Source: Cherax quadricarinatus
Taxonomy: Eukaryota; Arthropoda; Malacostraca; Decapoda; Parastacidae
Length of the DNA stretch: 64,000 nucleotides
Assembly: GCF_038502225.1 (NCBI RefSeq)
Contig: NC_091374.1
Span: 9,165,701-9,229,700, forward strand
Direction of reading: 5' to 3'
In this document: piece after piece, positions 21,279-32,889 of the stretch
Numbering within the stretch: the first letter of the stretch is position 1
How the letters are laid out: each line of letters starts with the position of its first letter
Program-made: the position numbers and the translations under genes
The notes under the pieces: generated by a model
Databases searched by the model: none
The model's input: the letters and a program-made list of their open reading frames with translations, nothing else
What the model was told of the DNA's origin: nothing

Positions 21279-21371
21279 GTCCCGTTCACCTAGGAGGTTT
21301 GGTCGTTCTCGTTCCAGATCACCAAGACGCTCCCGATCTCGCTCCCCCAGGTCTGTTTCACGATCCCCAAG
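21279..21371 (+). CDS. Rbp1: Rbp1-like: coding exon 3 (RS domain), two possible donors
   Basis: Acceptor is TCATTGCAG. The exon encodes residues 99-128 of the RS domain (SRSPRRFGRSRSRSPRRSRS...). Ser phosphorylation in such domains governs nuclear import and splicing-complex contacts. AGGTCTGT occurs twice, at 21349-21356 and 21370-21377, giving donors CAG|GTCTGT (exon end 21350) and AAG|GTCTGT (exon end 21371). They are 21 nt apart and both leave the phase unchanged. The longer form adds seven residues (S-V-S-R-S-P-R). Both donors depart from GTAAGT, so recognition may depend on exonic enhancers. The total product is 150 or 143 aa. Confidence 0.92.
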
Positions 21372-22284
21372 GTCTGTGTCATGTAACCATATTAGCAATC
21401 TTGTGTTGTAGTGCTTCTCATTTGTTTCACTGCTTCTCACATATGTGGTAAATGTCTGTTTCGGTAAAAATCTTTGGTTTGCCATCTTGCTTAAAGTTCG
21501 ATTTTTTTTTTTTTTTTTTTTTTATAGAAATTGAGAACAGTACTTGCCTAATAAGTCTTAGTTTTATGCATAATGTCTTATTTAAGAACTGTAGAACTTT
21601 TACAGTTATTTTGATAAACTAAGCCAACCCATAAAATCCTTGCTTTTGGTTTAAGCAGCATTAATTAAAATTTATTAATTAAATTAGAAAACAAAATATA
21701 ACTGATAGATAATTTTGTTCGAACAGCTATTCAAGCAAATGTGACCAGACAAAAAAATACTCAGATTTATTTTCTGGGCGTGTTTATTTTATTATAATTA
21801 TTATTTAACGAGAAGCACTAAACTGTAGGGAAGTGGGAAGCATTCACGTTTGATCCAAGAAAGTGAAGGATGGTTTCAGTTCTTTGAATCAAGAGCCCTT
21901 CACTAGCATCAAGGATCTTTTGGGTGCAGAGTATCTTAAAATCTAATATATATAGTTTATAAAAGCTAGCTAAAGATATTTTGTGTGCTGGCTGATGCAT
22001 CCATTCATTGTAACTCATTTGTAACTCAATGATAACTTATTTTTTATAACTGGTAAGAGTTGTAGCCAAAATAGTAATGCTTTCTGATATTCCTGTAGCT
22101 TATTTGCCATGGTAGACAAGGCTTGGCTCTTTTACCAAGAGCTTATCCTTGTGTATCCTATCTATGCTTATAGTATTTTGCTGTGATCATGCTCCCTCAT
22201 TTTCTTTGCTTCTTGGGCAAGATAATGCCAGATTCTCACATTCTTCTTTCTTCAGGTACCAGTCTTGATGCTCTTTGTATTCTC

Positions 22285-22325
<41 letters not shown>

Positions 22326-22423
22326 GTGGGCTTTACACCAGCATTTCATGCGCAAAAGTGGGTCGTATGTGTGAAGTGTGAAGTATTGAAACTAGCCTTC
22401 ATCTAGGTTCCTGAAAGACTCTC
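21372..22423. other. Intron 3, left part: no gene recognised
   Basis: Contains T runs at 21502-21524 and 22290-22320 (over 30 T). No other repeat borders seen. Confidence 0.5.
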
Positions 22424-22427
22424 TTAA

Positions 22428-23495
22428 CCCTTTGACTGTCGCGGCCGTATATATACGTCTTACGAGGTACCGTGTTTGACGTATATATACTCATAAATTC
22501 TAGCAGCTTCAAATCAAGCAGGAGAAAGCTGGTAGGCCCACATGTGAGAGAATGGGTCTGTGTGGTCAGTGTGCACCATATAAAAAAATCCTGGAGCACG
22601 CAGTGCATAATGAGAAAAAAAAAACTCCGACCATTTTTTTTAATTAAAATGCCGACTTTGTGGTCTATTTTCGTATAGTATTTATGGTTGTATTCTCATT
22701 TTCTTGGTCTCATTTGATAGAATGGAAAACATATTATAGAAATAGAGGCGATTTTGATTGATTTTACTATAAAAAGAAACTGGAAATGGAGCTCAAAATA
22801 GGGGAAATGTTTGATTTTTGCCAATGTTCAAAAGTAAACAAATGATGTCATTGTCCAATAAATGTCCAACTTGCCATTCTAATATGCAGTCATGAATGGG
22901 TTGATGTTATTTATACAATTATTACAGTATTGCAGTAGTCTGCATAATAGTAAGTCTTCTATTTTTTGTTTGAATAAAAATTCAAAATAGAAAGCAAGAG
23001 TAATATCAGAGGGGCCTGGAGACATGACTGATGAACAAAGAAAATGTTATTTTAGAGCCAGGAATGTCTGCATTGTTCATTCTGGACCCTATTTTGAAAT
23101 TGTCATATTTTTTTAATTTTCGTGAAATTGGCCAAATTGCAAATTTCTGACCACGTTATTGGATAGTTGAAATCGGTAAATGGGCAGTTTCTTGTACTCA
23201 ATCGATAGAAAAAATGAAGTTCTAATGAAATAGCTATGAGTTTGGTCGATTGGAACAATGGAATTAGCCAAAAATAGGGCTCAATGTGGATGAAATCGCC
23301 AATCCGTAAATATCGCCGAGGTCGCTAACCTCGCGAGAGCGTAATTCCATCAGTTTTCCATCAAATTTCGTTTTTTGGTGTCATTACAATCGGGAAAAGA
23401 TTCTCTATCATTTCATAAGAAATAATTTTTTTTTTTTTTGAAATTTTGCGACACCAGGAGACACCTCAGGATTAGGGGTTGCGACAGTCAAAGGG
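22428..23495 (+). mobile_element. piggyBac-type MITE, uninterrupted copy (1068 bp)
   Basis: TTAA at 22424-22427 and 23496-23499. Ends are CCCTTTGACTGTCGCGG and GTTGCGACAGTCAAAGGG. It is closely similar over its whole length to the 3109-5607 copy without that copy's insertion, so it serves as the empty-site reference. Subterminal GTATATATACG palindromes lie near the left end. Confidence 0.92.
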
Positions 23496-23499
23496 TTAA

Positions 23500-24214
23500 A
23501 TTTGCAAGCTTAGCCTTCATTGCTACTGCTGTATTTACATTGTGTGCCTCTAAGTCAGGGTTGGGGTAATGGTTATTCTTTAACCTGCTTCTTCCCATTG
23601 TTACCATTGTTCTAGTATTATCATAACCTTGTCATTACATTTCTTTTCATGACGGCTTGTTTCTCCAATGTGGTAAATAGTCTGTAACACCATTTAAAAA
23701 AATTTTTAGTCTATTAAGTCCACACATTACATTTTTTTTTAACCTTTTCTCTTGTTATTCAGTCATGTGTCTAGGAGGTTAGTAATCCATTCTGGTGATA
23801 TGTGAGGAATAAATACTCAAGAGTCTAGATGTTCAGAAAGTCTCTTCTACCATTTTCTAATTTGTGTTATTCTTGTTAGGGACTGTGTGTGCTGCCTATG
23901 GCCTTTCATATTGGTATGGCATTTTCTATCTTCCAGTCATCTAGTACTTTGCCCATCTCTAATGATTTATTAAAGATCAGTGTGAGTGTTCTGCATATTT
24001 TGACTCTCTAATATTTTTGGGGGGTATTCAGATTTTGTTGCCTATACTGTGTCAAGTTTCATCAAGTCTTCTCTTCAGTTTCAATATTTCATGGTTGTGT
24101 TTAATTTATCCTATCTTGTTTCAGTGTTTGATAGTTTAATTTACCCTCTCTTCCATTTGTGGTATGGACCTTTGCTCATTTATAAAATTATCATAAAATC
24201 TTGTTGAGCTATTT
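23500..24214. other. Intron 3: no gene recognised
   Basis: T-rich, with no coherent frame. Some phrases look like a decayed LINE but no motif could be secured. Confidence 0.45.
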
Positions 24215-24375
24215 TCTTTTTTTCCAACTCACCAGCCGTATCCCACTGAGGCAGGGTGACCTAAAAAGAAAAACAAAAGTTTTTCATTTTGCACTTAGTG
24301 GCAGGAAAAACTTCTTACAACCTGCATGGCTTATGGAGGAAGAATTCTTTCCCACTTTCCCATGGAGTGTTGAGC
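24215..24375 (-). mobile_element. Fragment of the RTE-tailed SINE-like element
   Basis: CCAACTCACCAGCCGTATCCCACTGAGGCAGGGTGACC followed by the block GCATGGCTTATGGAGGAAGAATTC...CCCATGGAG matches 14652-14845. Truncated at its 5' side. Confidence 0.65.
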
Positions 24376-25998
24376 TTATATAACTTAAATATTTCCTGTT
24401 AGTTTCTCTCCTTACTTCTTTGTAACCACTTGTTCCTTTTTCATTTTTCTTTATTGTGGCTATAAAGAAGCTTTGGTTCTGTCTGTGCCTTGGGTGCAGT
24501 GTGTATTTCAAATTTTTCTGCTATCCTCTTCACCTTGATATACTGAAATTTTTAACTCATCTTCTAGCTTCTCTGCTCTTTGGATTTGTATTCATTTTAT
24601 ATTTCAGCCCTGCCTACATGTTCCTAGATTTTACCTCCAGACTGACAGTTTAACCATGGGTTCACTCAATATTTTCGTCCTCTATGACTTTGTACAAGCC
24701 TAGTTTTGCATCTTGTACTTTTGTTTGAAAATTAGTCATTTCCTGGGGAAGCTGTCCCTTTAATTCATCTCCCTAGTGTACCTAAACCAGAAAATACCTT
24801 ATTCTTTCATTCATAGTCACTTAAGTAACTTGTTAGTTGAAGTGAACAGAGGTGAATTTTGGGGGGCTTTGATGTGGTTTGCAAGCATGATATCTACAAG
24901 GGAATTCAGGAAAACTCCCTAATTAGAAGTATGCCAGAGTGATGCTGTGGTTTAACAAGTAATTATTGGATTGTGATTATTGTATCCTGAAATGGGATCC
25001 AGGATCCAATAGATGGTGAATATGTATTTCTTTGAGTTGTACCACTTTGGCAGTAAGCATTCAGTGTTTTAAGAAAAAATTCTTTAGTATTCTAATATGT
25101 GATCATTGGTCATTTGTATATTATTTATTATACTTAAACATGTGCATGTGTTAGCTTGAATTATGATTTGTAGTTGTACTTTGTGCAGTATTTGTTATTT
25201 TTAGTACATGCTCTTCAGATCTCAAGTTTGTGTATTCTTGCAGATAGATCTTTAATGTTTATAACTTTGTTGACATACTCTGATTCATATCTTCAGTTCT
25301 TTCTGTTAAGGTATTTGTAGAGATACCCATAATTAGAGGAATTTGTTTAATTTGTGCCTCAGGCTGTTTATAACTTAGAATAGGCATGCCATCATGATGT
25401 GTTCCAGGTGCATTTTAGGAATGCCACAAAATTTGTAGTGAGGATGTCATTTTGAGCACAAGATCCAAGTATGGTCCAACATCCAGGCATGGTTGCTGGT
25501 GTACAAAGTGTCGTTAATAAATCCTCAAATGAATTTAATTGTTGAATCTCCAGTCTTAAGATTTTTTAATAAATTAAATTTGCAAGACTCAGATATTAGC
25601 AAAGATAGTTAATATTAAGCCTACTCATATTTTCAGATTTGTGTTAATCTTTCTTAGAACCAAATGCTTCATAGTAATGAGAGACTTCTAGAACTGTTCC
25701 CAAAGGTCACAAGAAGTGCTAGAATAGCAAGTGACACTACGTTGACTCCATTTTATACAGTTAAAGGATTTTTTTTTTTTTTGGTGTGTCTCATTGTATT
25801 TGGTTTTGGCCATGCTGTTTTGTTTCATAAAAAATAACCTAACCTATATGTATAAGAATGGAGAGAGCAAGGGGAAGGGAGGAGGGAGAGTGATGAAGAA
25901 AGAAAATACAACCTGTATCTGAGGGACTAGAATGATCTGTAACTTTAATTGCTAAAGTTTGTAAGTTACATAAAATTAATGAGGAGGTATTAAAAACT
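24376..25998. other. Intron 3: no gene recognised
   Basis: Only short frames (24201-24383, 24456-24653) without features. No repeat borders identified. Confidence 0.5.
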
Positions 25999-26822
25999 TT
26001 CATGGGTTTATGAAGGATGAGGTAAACCATAGACTTGATGAAAAAAGGAGAGTGGTGCATTGAGGTATCTGTGGAGACAAAGAACTTTATCCAAGGAGGC
26101 AAAGAAGGGAACATACTTGAGTATAGTGGTACCAACACACTTACATGGGTGTGAAGCATGGGTTGTAAATACTGCAGCGAGGACGTGGCTGGAGGCAGTG
26201 AAGATGTCATGTCTAAGGGCAGTGTGTGGTATAAATATTATGCAGAGAATTTGGAGTGTGGAAATTAGAATGTGTGAAGTTATTAAAAGTATTAGAGGGC
26301 TGAAGAGGGGCTGTTGAAGTGGTTTGGTCATTTAGAGAGAATGGAACAAAGAATGACTTGGAGAACGTATAAATCTGTTGGAGAAGGAAGTTGGGGTAGG
26401 GGTCGTCCCCAAAAAGATGGGAGGGAGGGGGTAAAGGAGGTTTTGTGGGCGAAGGGGCTGGACTTCCAGCAAGCGTGTGAGAGCATGTTAGATAGGAGTG
26501 AATGGAGACGAATGGTTTTTGGAACCTGATGAGCTGTTGGAGTGTGAGCAGGGTAATATTTTGTCAAAAATTCAGGGAAATCGGTTAGCCAGACTTGAGT
26601 CCTAGAAGTGGGAAGTACAATGCCTGCACTTTAAAGGAGGAATTTAGGATATTGGCAGTTTGGAGGGACGTCTAAACTGTTGTATCTGAGCGTCTCTGCA
26701 AAGACAGTAATTATGTATGAGTGATGGTGAAAGTGGTGAATGATGAAAGTTTTTTCACTCTTTTGGGGGTTTTCTTTCTTTTTAGGCCACCCTGCCTTGG
26801 TGGGAAACGGTCGACGTCTTAA
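25999..26822 (+). pseudogene. RTE-like LINE copy, C-terminal part and 3' end
   Basis: Frames at 26060-26317 and 26314-26529 encode the post-RT C-terminal region: YLWRQRTLSKEAK, then HGCEAWVVNTAAR, then WFGHLERM...GRGRPQKDG...DRSEWRRMVF. The two frames are separated by a frameshift near 26315. The 3'UTR ends with the GGCCACCCTGCCTTGGTGGG tail and an A-run at 26821. No RT catalytic motifs remain. Confidence 0.8.
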
Positions 26823-26879
26823 AAAAAAAAGAAAAAACGAGTATTTGATGATGCAAAATTTTATACAAACTTTTTTTTT

Positions 26880-27531
26880 TTTTTTTAATGCTGTCTCCCA
26901 CTGAAGCAGGGTGACCCAAAAAAAAAAAAAAATTTTCAACATCATTCACACTATCACTGTCTTGCAAGAGGTGTGCATATACGTACGACAGTTTAGATAT
27001 CGCTCTAAACTGCAAATATTCCAAACCCCTCCATTAGCGTGCAGGCACTGTACTACCACCTCCAGGACTCAAGTCCAGCTAACTGGTTTCCACTGAATCC
27101 CTTCACAAAATATTACCCTGCTCACACTCCCAACAGCTCATCGAGTCCCAAAATCCATTCATCTCCACTCACTCCTATCTAACATGCTCACACATGCTGG
27201 CTGTATGTCCAAGCCCCTTGCATACACAACCTCTTTTACCTTCCCTCCCTCCATCCTTTCCTAAGACGAGCCCTACCTTGCCTTCCCTCCACTAAAGACT
27301 TATGCACCTTCCAAGTCATCCTATTTTGCTCCATTCTCTCTAAATGACCAAGCCACCTCAACAACCCCTCCTCAGCTCTCTGAATAATACTTTTAGTATC
27401 TCCACATCTCCTAATATTCACACTATGAATTCTCTGCATAATATATATGCCACACATTCCCCTCCATTACATCTCCACTGCCTCCAGCCTCTTTGTTGCT
27501 GCAATGTTCACAATCCATGCTTCACACCCAT
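26880..27531 (-). pseudogene. RTE-like LINE copy, inverse orientation, 3' end
   Basis: The minus frame at 27457-27236 encodes CGIYIMQRI...AEEGLLRWLGHLERMEQNRMTW, homologous to the preceding copy. Its 3' tail (GGGTCACCCTGC...) faces that of the preceding copy about 60 bp away. Interrupted on its 5' side by the SINE-like element at 27545. Confidence 0.75.
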
Positions 27532-27544
27532 GGGTTGTGAATTT

Positions 27545-27984
27545 CTTCTTTCAACAAACCAGCCATATGCCACCGAGGCAGGGTGGCCAAAAAAGAAAAA
27601 CAAAAGTTTCTCTTCATAACTTTAGTAATGTATATAGAAGGGGTTACTAGTTCCTTGCTCCCAGCATTGTAGTTGCCTCTTAATAACATGCATGGCTTAT
27701 GGAAGAAGAATTCTGCTCCATTTCCCCATGGAGATAAACAAGAACTAGCAAGAAAATAGAAGAAAACCCAGAGGGGTGGGTATATATATGCCTGTATATG
27801 TTTAGTGTGACCTAAGTGTAAGTAGAAGTAGCAAGACATACCTGAAACCTTGCATGTTTGAGACAAAAAAAAACACTAGCAATCCTACCATCATGTAAAG
27901 CAATTACAGGTTTCCATTTTACACTTGCTTGGCAGAACAGTAGTACCTTCCTGGGCAGTTGCTGTCCACCAACCTACTACCTAG
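27545..27984 (-). mobile_element. SINE-like element with RTE-type tail (440 bp)
   Basis: Second nearly full-length copy of the 14652-15108 element. It is flanked by an imperfect 13-bp duplication, GGGTTGTGAATTT (27532-27544) and GGGTTGTAAATTT (27985-27997), and sits inside the RTE-like copy. Confidence 0.75.
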
Positions 27985-27997
27985 GGGTTGTAAATTT

Positions 27998-28894
27998 ACC
28001 ATGACTAAGTTCCTTGAAAAGAACTTGGGTAGAATAAATGGAAGTATAAATAGTTGATGGAATTGAATGTTAACCCTTTCACTGTCCAGACCCATTAAAT
28101 TAATATTGCTCTGTCCTCTGTTTAATTAAACCAAAATGGTAGAAAGTCCTTTTCTGAAGGTAATGGAACAAATGTATCTTTACCCTTATTTAAGGTCTGC
28201 TCATTTACTTAAAGGTAAAACCTTGGTCTACATATTCTCTACCCTTCATAAATCTTCCCTGCTCCTTTGTAATCCTATTTTTTCTTTCCCTTAACCTTTT
28301 CATTAATTGTTTTGAACTTTACCTGGTACACTCATCCCTATCATTCCTACATTCTCCTGTTCCCTTTTCCCTTACACAGAGGAAACAATGCATGCTTTCT
28401 ACCAGTCCTTTAGTACCTTCTCTTTCTTGCATCTATTCTGAACAATCACTCCTACCTGCTTTTAACATTTACCTTAATCCCATCTACCTACCCCAGCCAC
28501 TTTACTCCTCTTTCATTTTATCCATTGCCTTGCCTACTTTCCCCACATCCCACTAATAAATGAGGTTATCCCTCCCTTCCCAGTGCATGAAATCACTGCT
28601 TTCCTTTATCAGTAACATTCAGCAGCTTGTCAGAATTACATATAATGATAAAAGGATACAAGAGAATAAAGAAAATCGCTCACATCAACAGAGACAGTGC
28701 TTACAGTTACTAACAAAAGAAAGTACAGTAATTTTTGTGTTTTAAGTCTACTACTATTTTTTTTTTTCCTCATGGACAGTGGTAGAACAGTGGAATGGTG
28801 CTACATCTGTTGGAAATTAAAAAAAATTATCAATTTAGTTCTGAAAATGGGACACCATGAGCATAGCTCTGTTGTTGTAGCTCTATATAGGTAG
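27998..28894. other. Intron 3: no gene; MITE scrap at its left
   Basis: 28073-28200 begins TTAACCCTTTCACTGTCC and keeps the TCCTTTTCTGAAGGTAATG block, so it is a left-end scrap of the piggyBac MITE family. Nothing recognised beyond. Confidence 0.45.
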
Positions 28895-30020
28895 AAATAA
28901 TAGGTGCTATAAGCACATGCAACTTCTACAGTGTTACAGGGGCTATAATCACATGCAAATCCTTCACAGTGCTACACACAGATCACATCAAATGCTACAG
29001 TGCTACAAACAGCTCATCTCACATTGTGATGCACACTCAGACTTCACAGTACTGCATAAGCACAACATAGGTAGGTTGGTAGACAGCAACCATCCAGGGA
29101 GGAGTTACCATCTTGTCATAAGTGTGTGAAATGGAAGTTTCTGTTTTACACTGGCAGGATTATTGGTCTTTATTTTTCTGTCTATTAAACCTTGTAAATG
29201 ATGCAGAATTGTATGTATATTTAGTATATGCTTTACTTTGTGTATTTTTCTTAATAGTTCTTATTTCCAATTAGGAAGTCTGGTCAGAGATGTGGCTGTG
29301 GGGCAAATGATCGTCAGAATCGTTTAGATTAACTGTTTAGTATTAACGTGCATAACACCATGCTGTATAAAGCAGACCCCATACCAAGGTACATAAGTAG
29401 ATCTCTCACTACTATGCCTGCAAACCTCTCACTGTGCTGCACATGCAGGCCCCCCTTGCTGTGCTGCACATGCAGGCTCCCATCGCTGTGCTGCATGTGC
29501 AGGCCCCCCTTGCTGTGCTGCACGTGCAGGCCCCCCTCGCTGTGCTGCACATGCAGGCCCTCCCTCGCTGTGCTGCACGTGCAGGCCCCCCCTCGCTGTG
29601 CTGCACGTGCAGGCCCCCCCTCGCTGTGCTGCACGTGCAGGCCCTCCTCGCTATGCTGCACATGCAGGCCCTCCTCGCTGTGCTGCACATGAAGGCCCCC
29701 CTTCCTCGCTGTGCTGCACATGAAGGCCCCCCTTCCTCGCTGTGCTGCACATGCAGACCCCCCTTCCTCGCTGTGCTGCACATGCAGACCCCCCTTCCTT
29801 GCTGTGCTGCACATGCAGACCCCCCTTTCTCGCTGTGCTGCACATGCGGATCCCTCTTCACTGTGCCGTATGTGCTGACTCCTCTCTGTTACAGACTTAT
29901 CACTGCCACACATGCAAACTTCTCACTAGAGTCCTGCATACAGATCTCTCACTGCTACACATTTAAGTCTCACTGTGCTTCACATACTGGCCTCTGTGTC
30001 CTGCACACAGCCCACAATAC
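28895..30020. repeat. Minisatellite region: homogeneous core at 29420-29860 with degenerate flanks
   Basis: The core has roughly 16 units of 27-33 bp of the type CTCGCTGTGCTGCACATGCAG plus a C-run. Degenerate copies (CACATGCAAATCCTTCACAGTGCTACAC) occur at 28900-29060 and 29870-30010. A SINE-like scrap (GTAGGTTGGTAGACAGC) interrupts at 29069-29160. The core is open in several frames on both strands, as expected for a repeat, and I do not call it coding. It ends about 50-200 bp before coding exon 4 of the Rbp1-like gene. Confidence 0.88.
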
Positions 30021-30074
30021 ATAAGCGCAGAATGCTAAAAAATATTCAGATAAACACCAATTATTTTTCTTTAG

Positions 30075-30141
30075 GTATGATGACTACCGCCGAAGAAGTG
30101 ATTCACCGGACTTCAGGAGACGTTCCCGATCCCGATCATAG
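30075..30141 (+). CDS. Rbp1: Rbp1-like: coding exon 4 (C-terminus)
   Basis: Acceptor is TTTTTCTTTAG. The first base completes Arg129. Encodes YDDYRRRSDSPDFRRRSRSRS and the stop TAG at 30139-30141, which is immediately followed by a canonical donor GTAAGT. The stop codon is therefore the last three bases of the exon. With only the 3'UTR exon downstream, the stop lies at the final junction, too close to trigger junction-dependent decay. The YDDYRRRS tail is typical of Rbp1/SRSF3-type proteins. Confidence 0.93.
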
Positions 30142-30509
30142 GTAAGTCTATACTTCACTAACATTTCCTTTTATAGGTGCCAATAAAAATTTTCTACACT
30201 GAATTGTGCTTTCTTTTGGCGGCTTGAAAAGTCGACAAAAGATCACCAGTTCTGTTAAGGTATAAAAGACAGCCATTATTTTATAGTGTACAGTACTGTA
30301 TTTTAATTCATAAATATTATTTTAGGGCATTTTATCACTAGATGTTCTTTTCTTGCACTCTTTTAGTACCTGTCCACTTTTAATCCTTCATAATGCCAGT
30401 TGCCTAACATTCAGTAACTTGATGCATTTCACTCATATATATATTATACAGTATTATCACCAGAGATACTTTCCTGTCCTGGTAAATAAACACTACTACT
30501 GCCCCACTT

Positions 30510-31272
30510 TTTTTTTTTTTTTTTTTTTTTTTTATCTCAACAAGTCGGTCGTCTCCCACCGAGGCAGGGTGACCCAAAAAAAAAAAGAAAGAAAATCCCC
30601 AAAAAGAAAATACTTTCATCATCATTCAACACTTTCACCACACTCACACATTATCACTGCTTTTGCAGAGGTGCTCAGAATATAACAGTTTAGAAGCATA
30701 TACGTATAGAGATACACAACATATCCCTCCAAACTGCCAATATCCCAAACCCCTCCTTTAAAGTGCAGGCATTGTACTTCCCATTTCCAGGAATCAAGTC
30801 CGACTATATGAAAATAACCAGTTTCCCTGAATCCCTTCACTAAATATTACCCTGCTCACACTCCAACAGATCGTCAGGTCCCAAGTATCATTCGTCTCCA
30901 TTCACTCCTATCTAACATGCTCATGCACGCTTGCTGGAAGTCCAAGCCCCTCACCCACAAAACCTCCTTTACCCCCTCTTTCCAACCCTTTCGAGGACGA
31001 CCCCTACCCCTCTTTCCTTCCCCTATAGATTTATATGCTTTCCATGTCATTCTACTTTGATCCATTCTCTCTAAATGACCAAACCACCTCAACAACCCCT
31101 CTTCTGCCCTCTGACTAATGCTTTTATTAACTCCACACCTTCTCCTAATTTCCACACTCCGAATTTTCTGCATAATATTTACACCACACATTGCCCTTAG
31201 ACAGGACATCTCCACTGCCTCCAACCGTCTCCTCGCTGCTGCATTTACCACCCAAGCTTCACATCCCACTTA
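30510..31272 (-). pseudogene. RTE-like LINE copy, inverse orientation, 3' end
   Basis: The minus frame at 31269-30874 (131 aa) encodes MGCEAWVVNAAARRRLEAVEM...RRCGVNKSISQRAEEGLLRWFGHLERM...GRGRPRKGWKEGVKEV...DRSEWRRMI. The tail at 30540-30575 (CTCCCACCGAGGCAGGGTGACCC, complementary strand) is followed by a long T-run (the A-tail). The 5' side is broken by a TTAA-flanked MITE. Confidence 0.8.
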
Positions 31273-31276
31273 TTAA

Positions 31277-31487
31277 CCCTTAAACGGTCCAAGCAGATAG
31301 ACATTCAAATCCGTAGTGCTCCAAAAGTAGATCTACATTTTTTACATATTTTCAAAAATAGCAAAAAAAAAAATAGATAAAAGTTTTTTACACATTTTTA
31401 AATGTAAAACAAGAAAGAAGATCTACATTTTTTTACATACTTTCAAATGTTGAAAAAACGTATATATAAGTTTGGACCATTTAAGGG
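31277..31487. mobile_element. Hairpin MITE with TTAA duplication (211 bp)
   Basis: Starts CCCTTAAACGGTCCAAG and ends TTTGGACCATTTAAGGG, flanked by TTAA on both sides (31273-31276, 31488-31491). Internal GTAGATCTACATTTTTTACAT repeats match the smaller 6522-6672 element. Confidence 0.8.
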
Positions 31488-31491
31488 TTAA

Positions 31492-32760
31492 TGGGTAAAA
31501 ACACTTTTTTGTATTCCTTTGGCACTGCTTTTTACTGGTTACTGTTGTGACTACTCATTTTCCATTGTTGAGGTTAAAATGTCTTTATCTATACTTTCTT
31601 GTATCCTTTTGGGACCTTGAATATGGTTAATTGGTCTTGTTTTGGCTTCATGTCTGCCAGTGAAAATACTTTTCAAACTTTCATGGCCATTTCTGTAACT
31701 CAGATTTTATGGCTTATTTAATTTTTTATCCTATCCACTTTTATATTAAAATTTTGGTATACCTTACATTTAAGAACTGTTCTGGCATTTTCCCATCCTT
31801 GTATCTAAAGGCTGACTTAAAGTTAGTCATTATAGTAAGAGTTTTTCATCAAGATTTCATTTACTGTATATGAACTTTTAAGTGATGATATTTTGTCTAT
31901 AATTACTTTTAGATTCAACAAATTAATATAGTAATTTTTAATTCTAGTGACTAAGTCATTTATATAAATTTAGAAATAATTTGAAAGCACTGGTCCATGA
32001 TGAACATGGTAACGTTTACTCATGGCATTTTTGTTATGCATTTTCTTGCAAAGACACAAATGCATGTTATAGTTTGCCTTTTGTCCTCTTAAGCTTTATT
32101 CTCCAATCTGTGGTAGATTGTGATGAGCCTGATGATGTTGGAGGGGACTAGAGGAGACATGATTAATATGTTGTAAGAGGAATTGATAAGAGTAAATAAG
32201 AACATGAAGCTGCACAGTTTAAATTGTGAGGGCCAGCCACAATTAGAGAAGTGTAAAGGTAAAAGATTAATATGCCTTAGGGATATTAGGAAGTAGAGTA
32301 CTGTTTCACTCTCCTAGGTAGAGAAGAGGAATGAAGTTAATAACTGGAGGCAATTTTAGTACCAGGTAGTGTAATTATTTGAGCTTGTGGGAAACGGGGA
32401 TGAGCTTGAGTTCTTGGTCTCTAGGGACCAGTAATCAATAATACTGGTTGATATAGTTTTAGAGACAGGGGTCAGGAGCCAAGGCTCCAATTACTGCAAA
32501 CTCCAATCAGTGAATGTACATGTGTGCACTCAGTAAAATTTGAGCATAAAACTAAAATATAAGTAGTGACCCCTCAAACTGAATAGACTAGTATGAGGAG
32601 GGGTGCCTGTTAAAGCTGATTTACGAGTATCTTTTGTGACTAGCAGTAATGGACAGTTTTTGGATTGAACAGACCAAGTTTGTTAAATTGGAAAATAATT
32701 CTACCAAGCAGACTGCAACAATAACCAAATTTTGGATTTAACAAACTTTGTCCATTAAGT
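31492..32760. other. Intron 4: no gene recognised
   Basis: 32140-32350 has the flavour of a decayed CR1/Jockey-group LINE (GAGGGGACTAGAGGAGACATG), but no frame supports it. Confidence 0.45.
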
Positions 32761-32889
32761 AATTTTTTTTTTTCCCAACAAGTCGGCCGTCTCCCACCGA
32801 GGCAGGGTGACCCAAAAAGAAAGAAAATCCCCAAAAAGAAAATACTTTCATCATCATTCAACACTTTCACCTCACTCACACATAATCAC
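32761..32889 (-). pseudogene. RTE-like LINE 3'-end piece, inverted against its neighbour
   Basis: T-run (A-tail), then CCCACCGAGGCAGGGTGACCC and 100 bp of 3'UTR on the minus strand, abutting directly at 32889/32890 the + strand LINE that follows. Confidence 0.65.

Noticed and set aside
29420..29860. CRISPR-like regular ~28-bp repeats
   Set aside because: Repeats are adjacent without unique spacers, unit length varies, and the genome is animal.
29329..30024. Long open frames on both strands (194, 149 and 196 aa), Cys/His-rich repeats
   Set aside because: They are translations of the 27-33-bp minisatellite. Several frames on both strands are open at once and no unique sequence is conserved.
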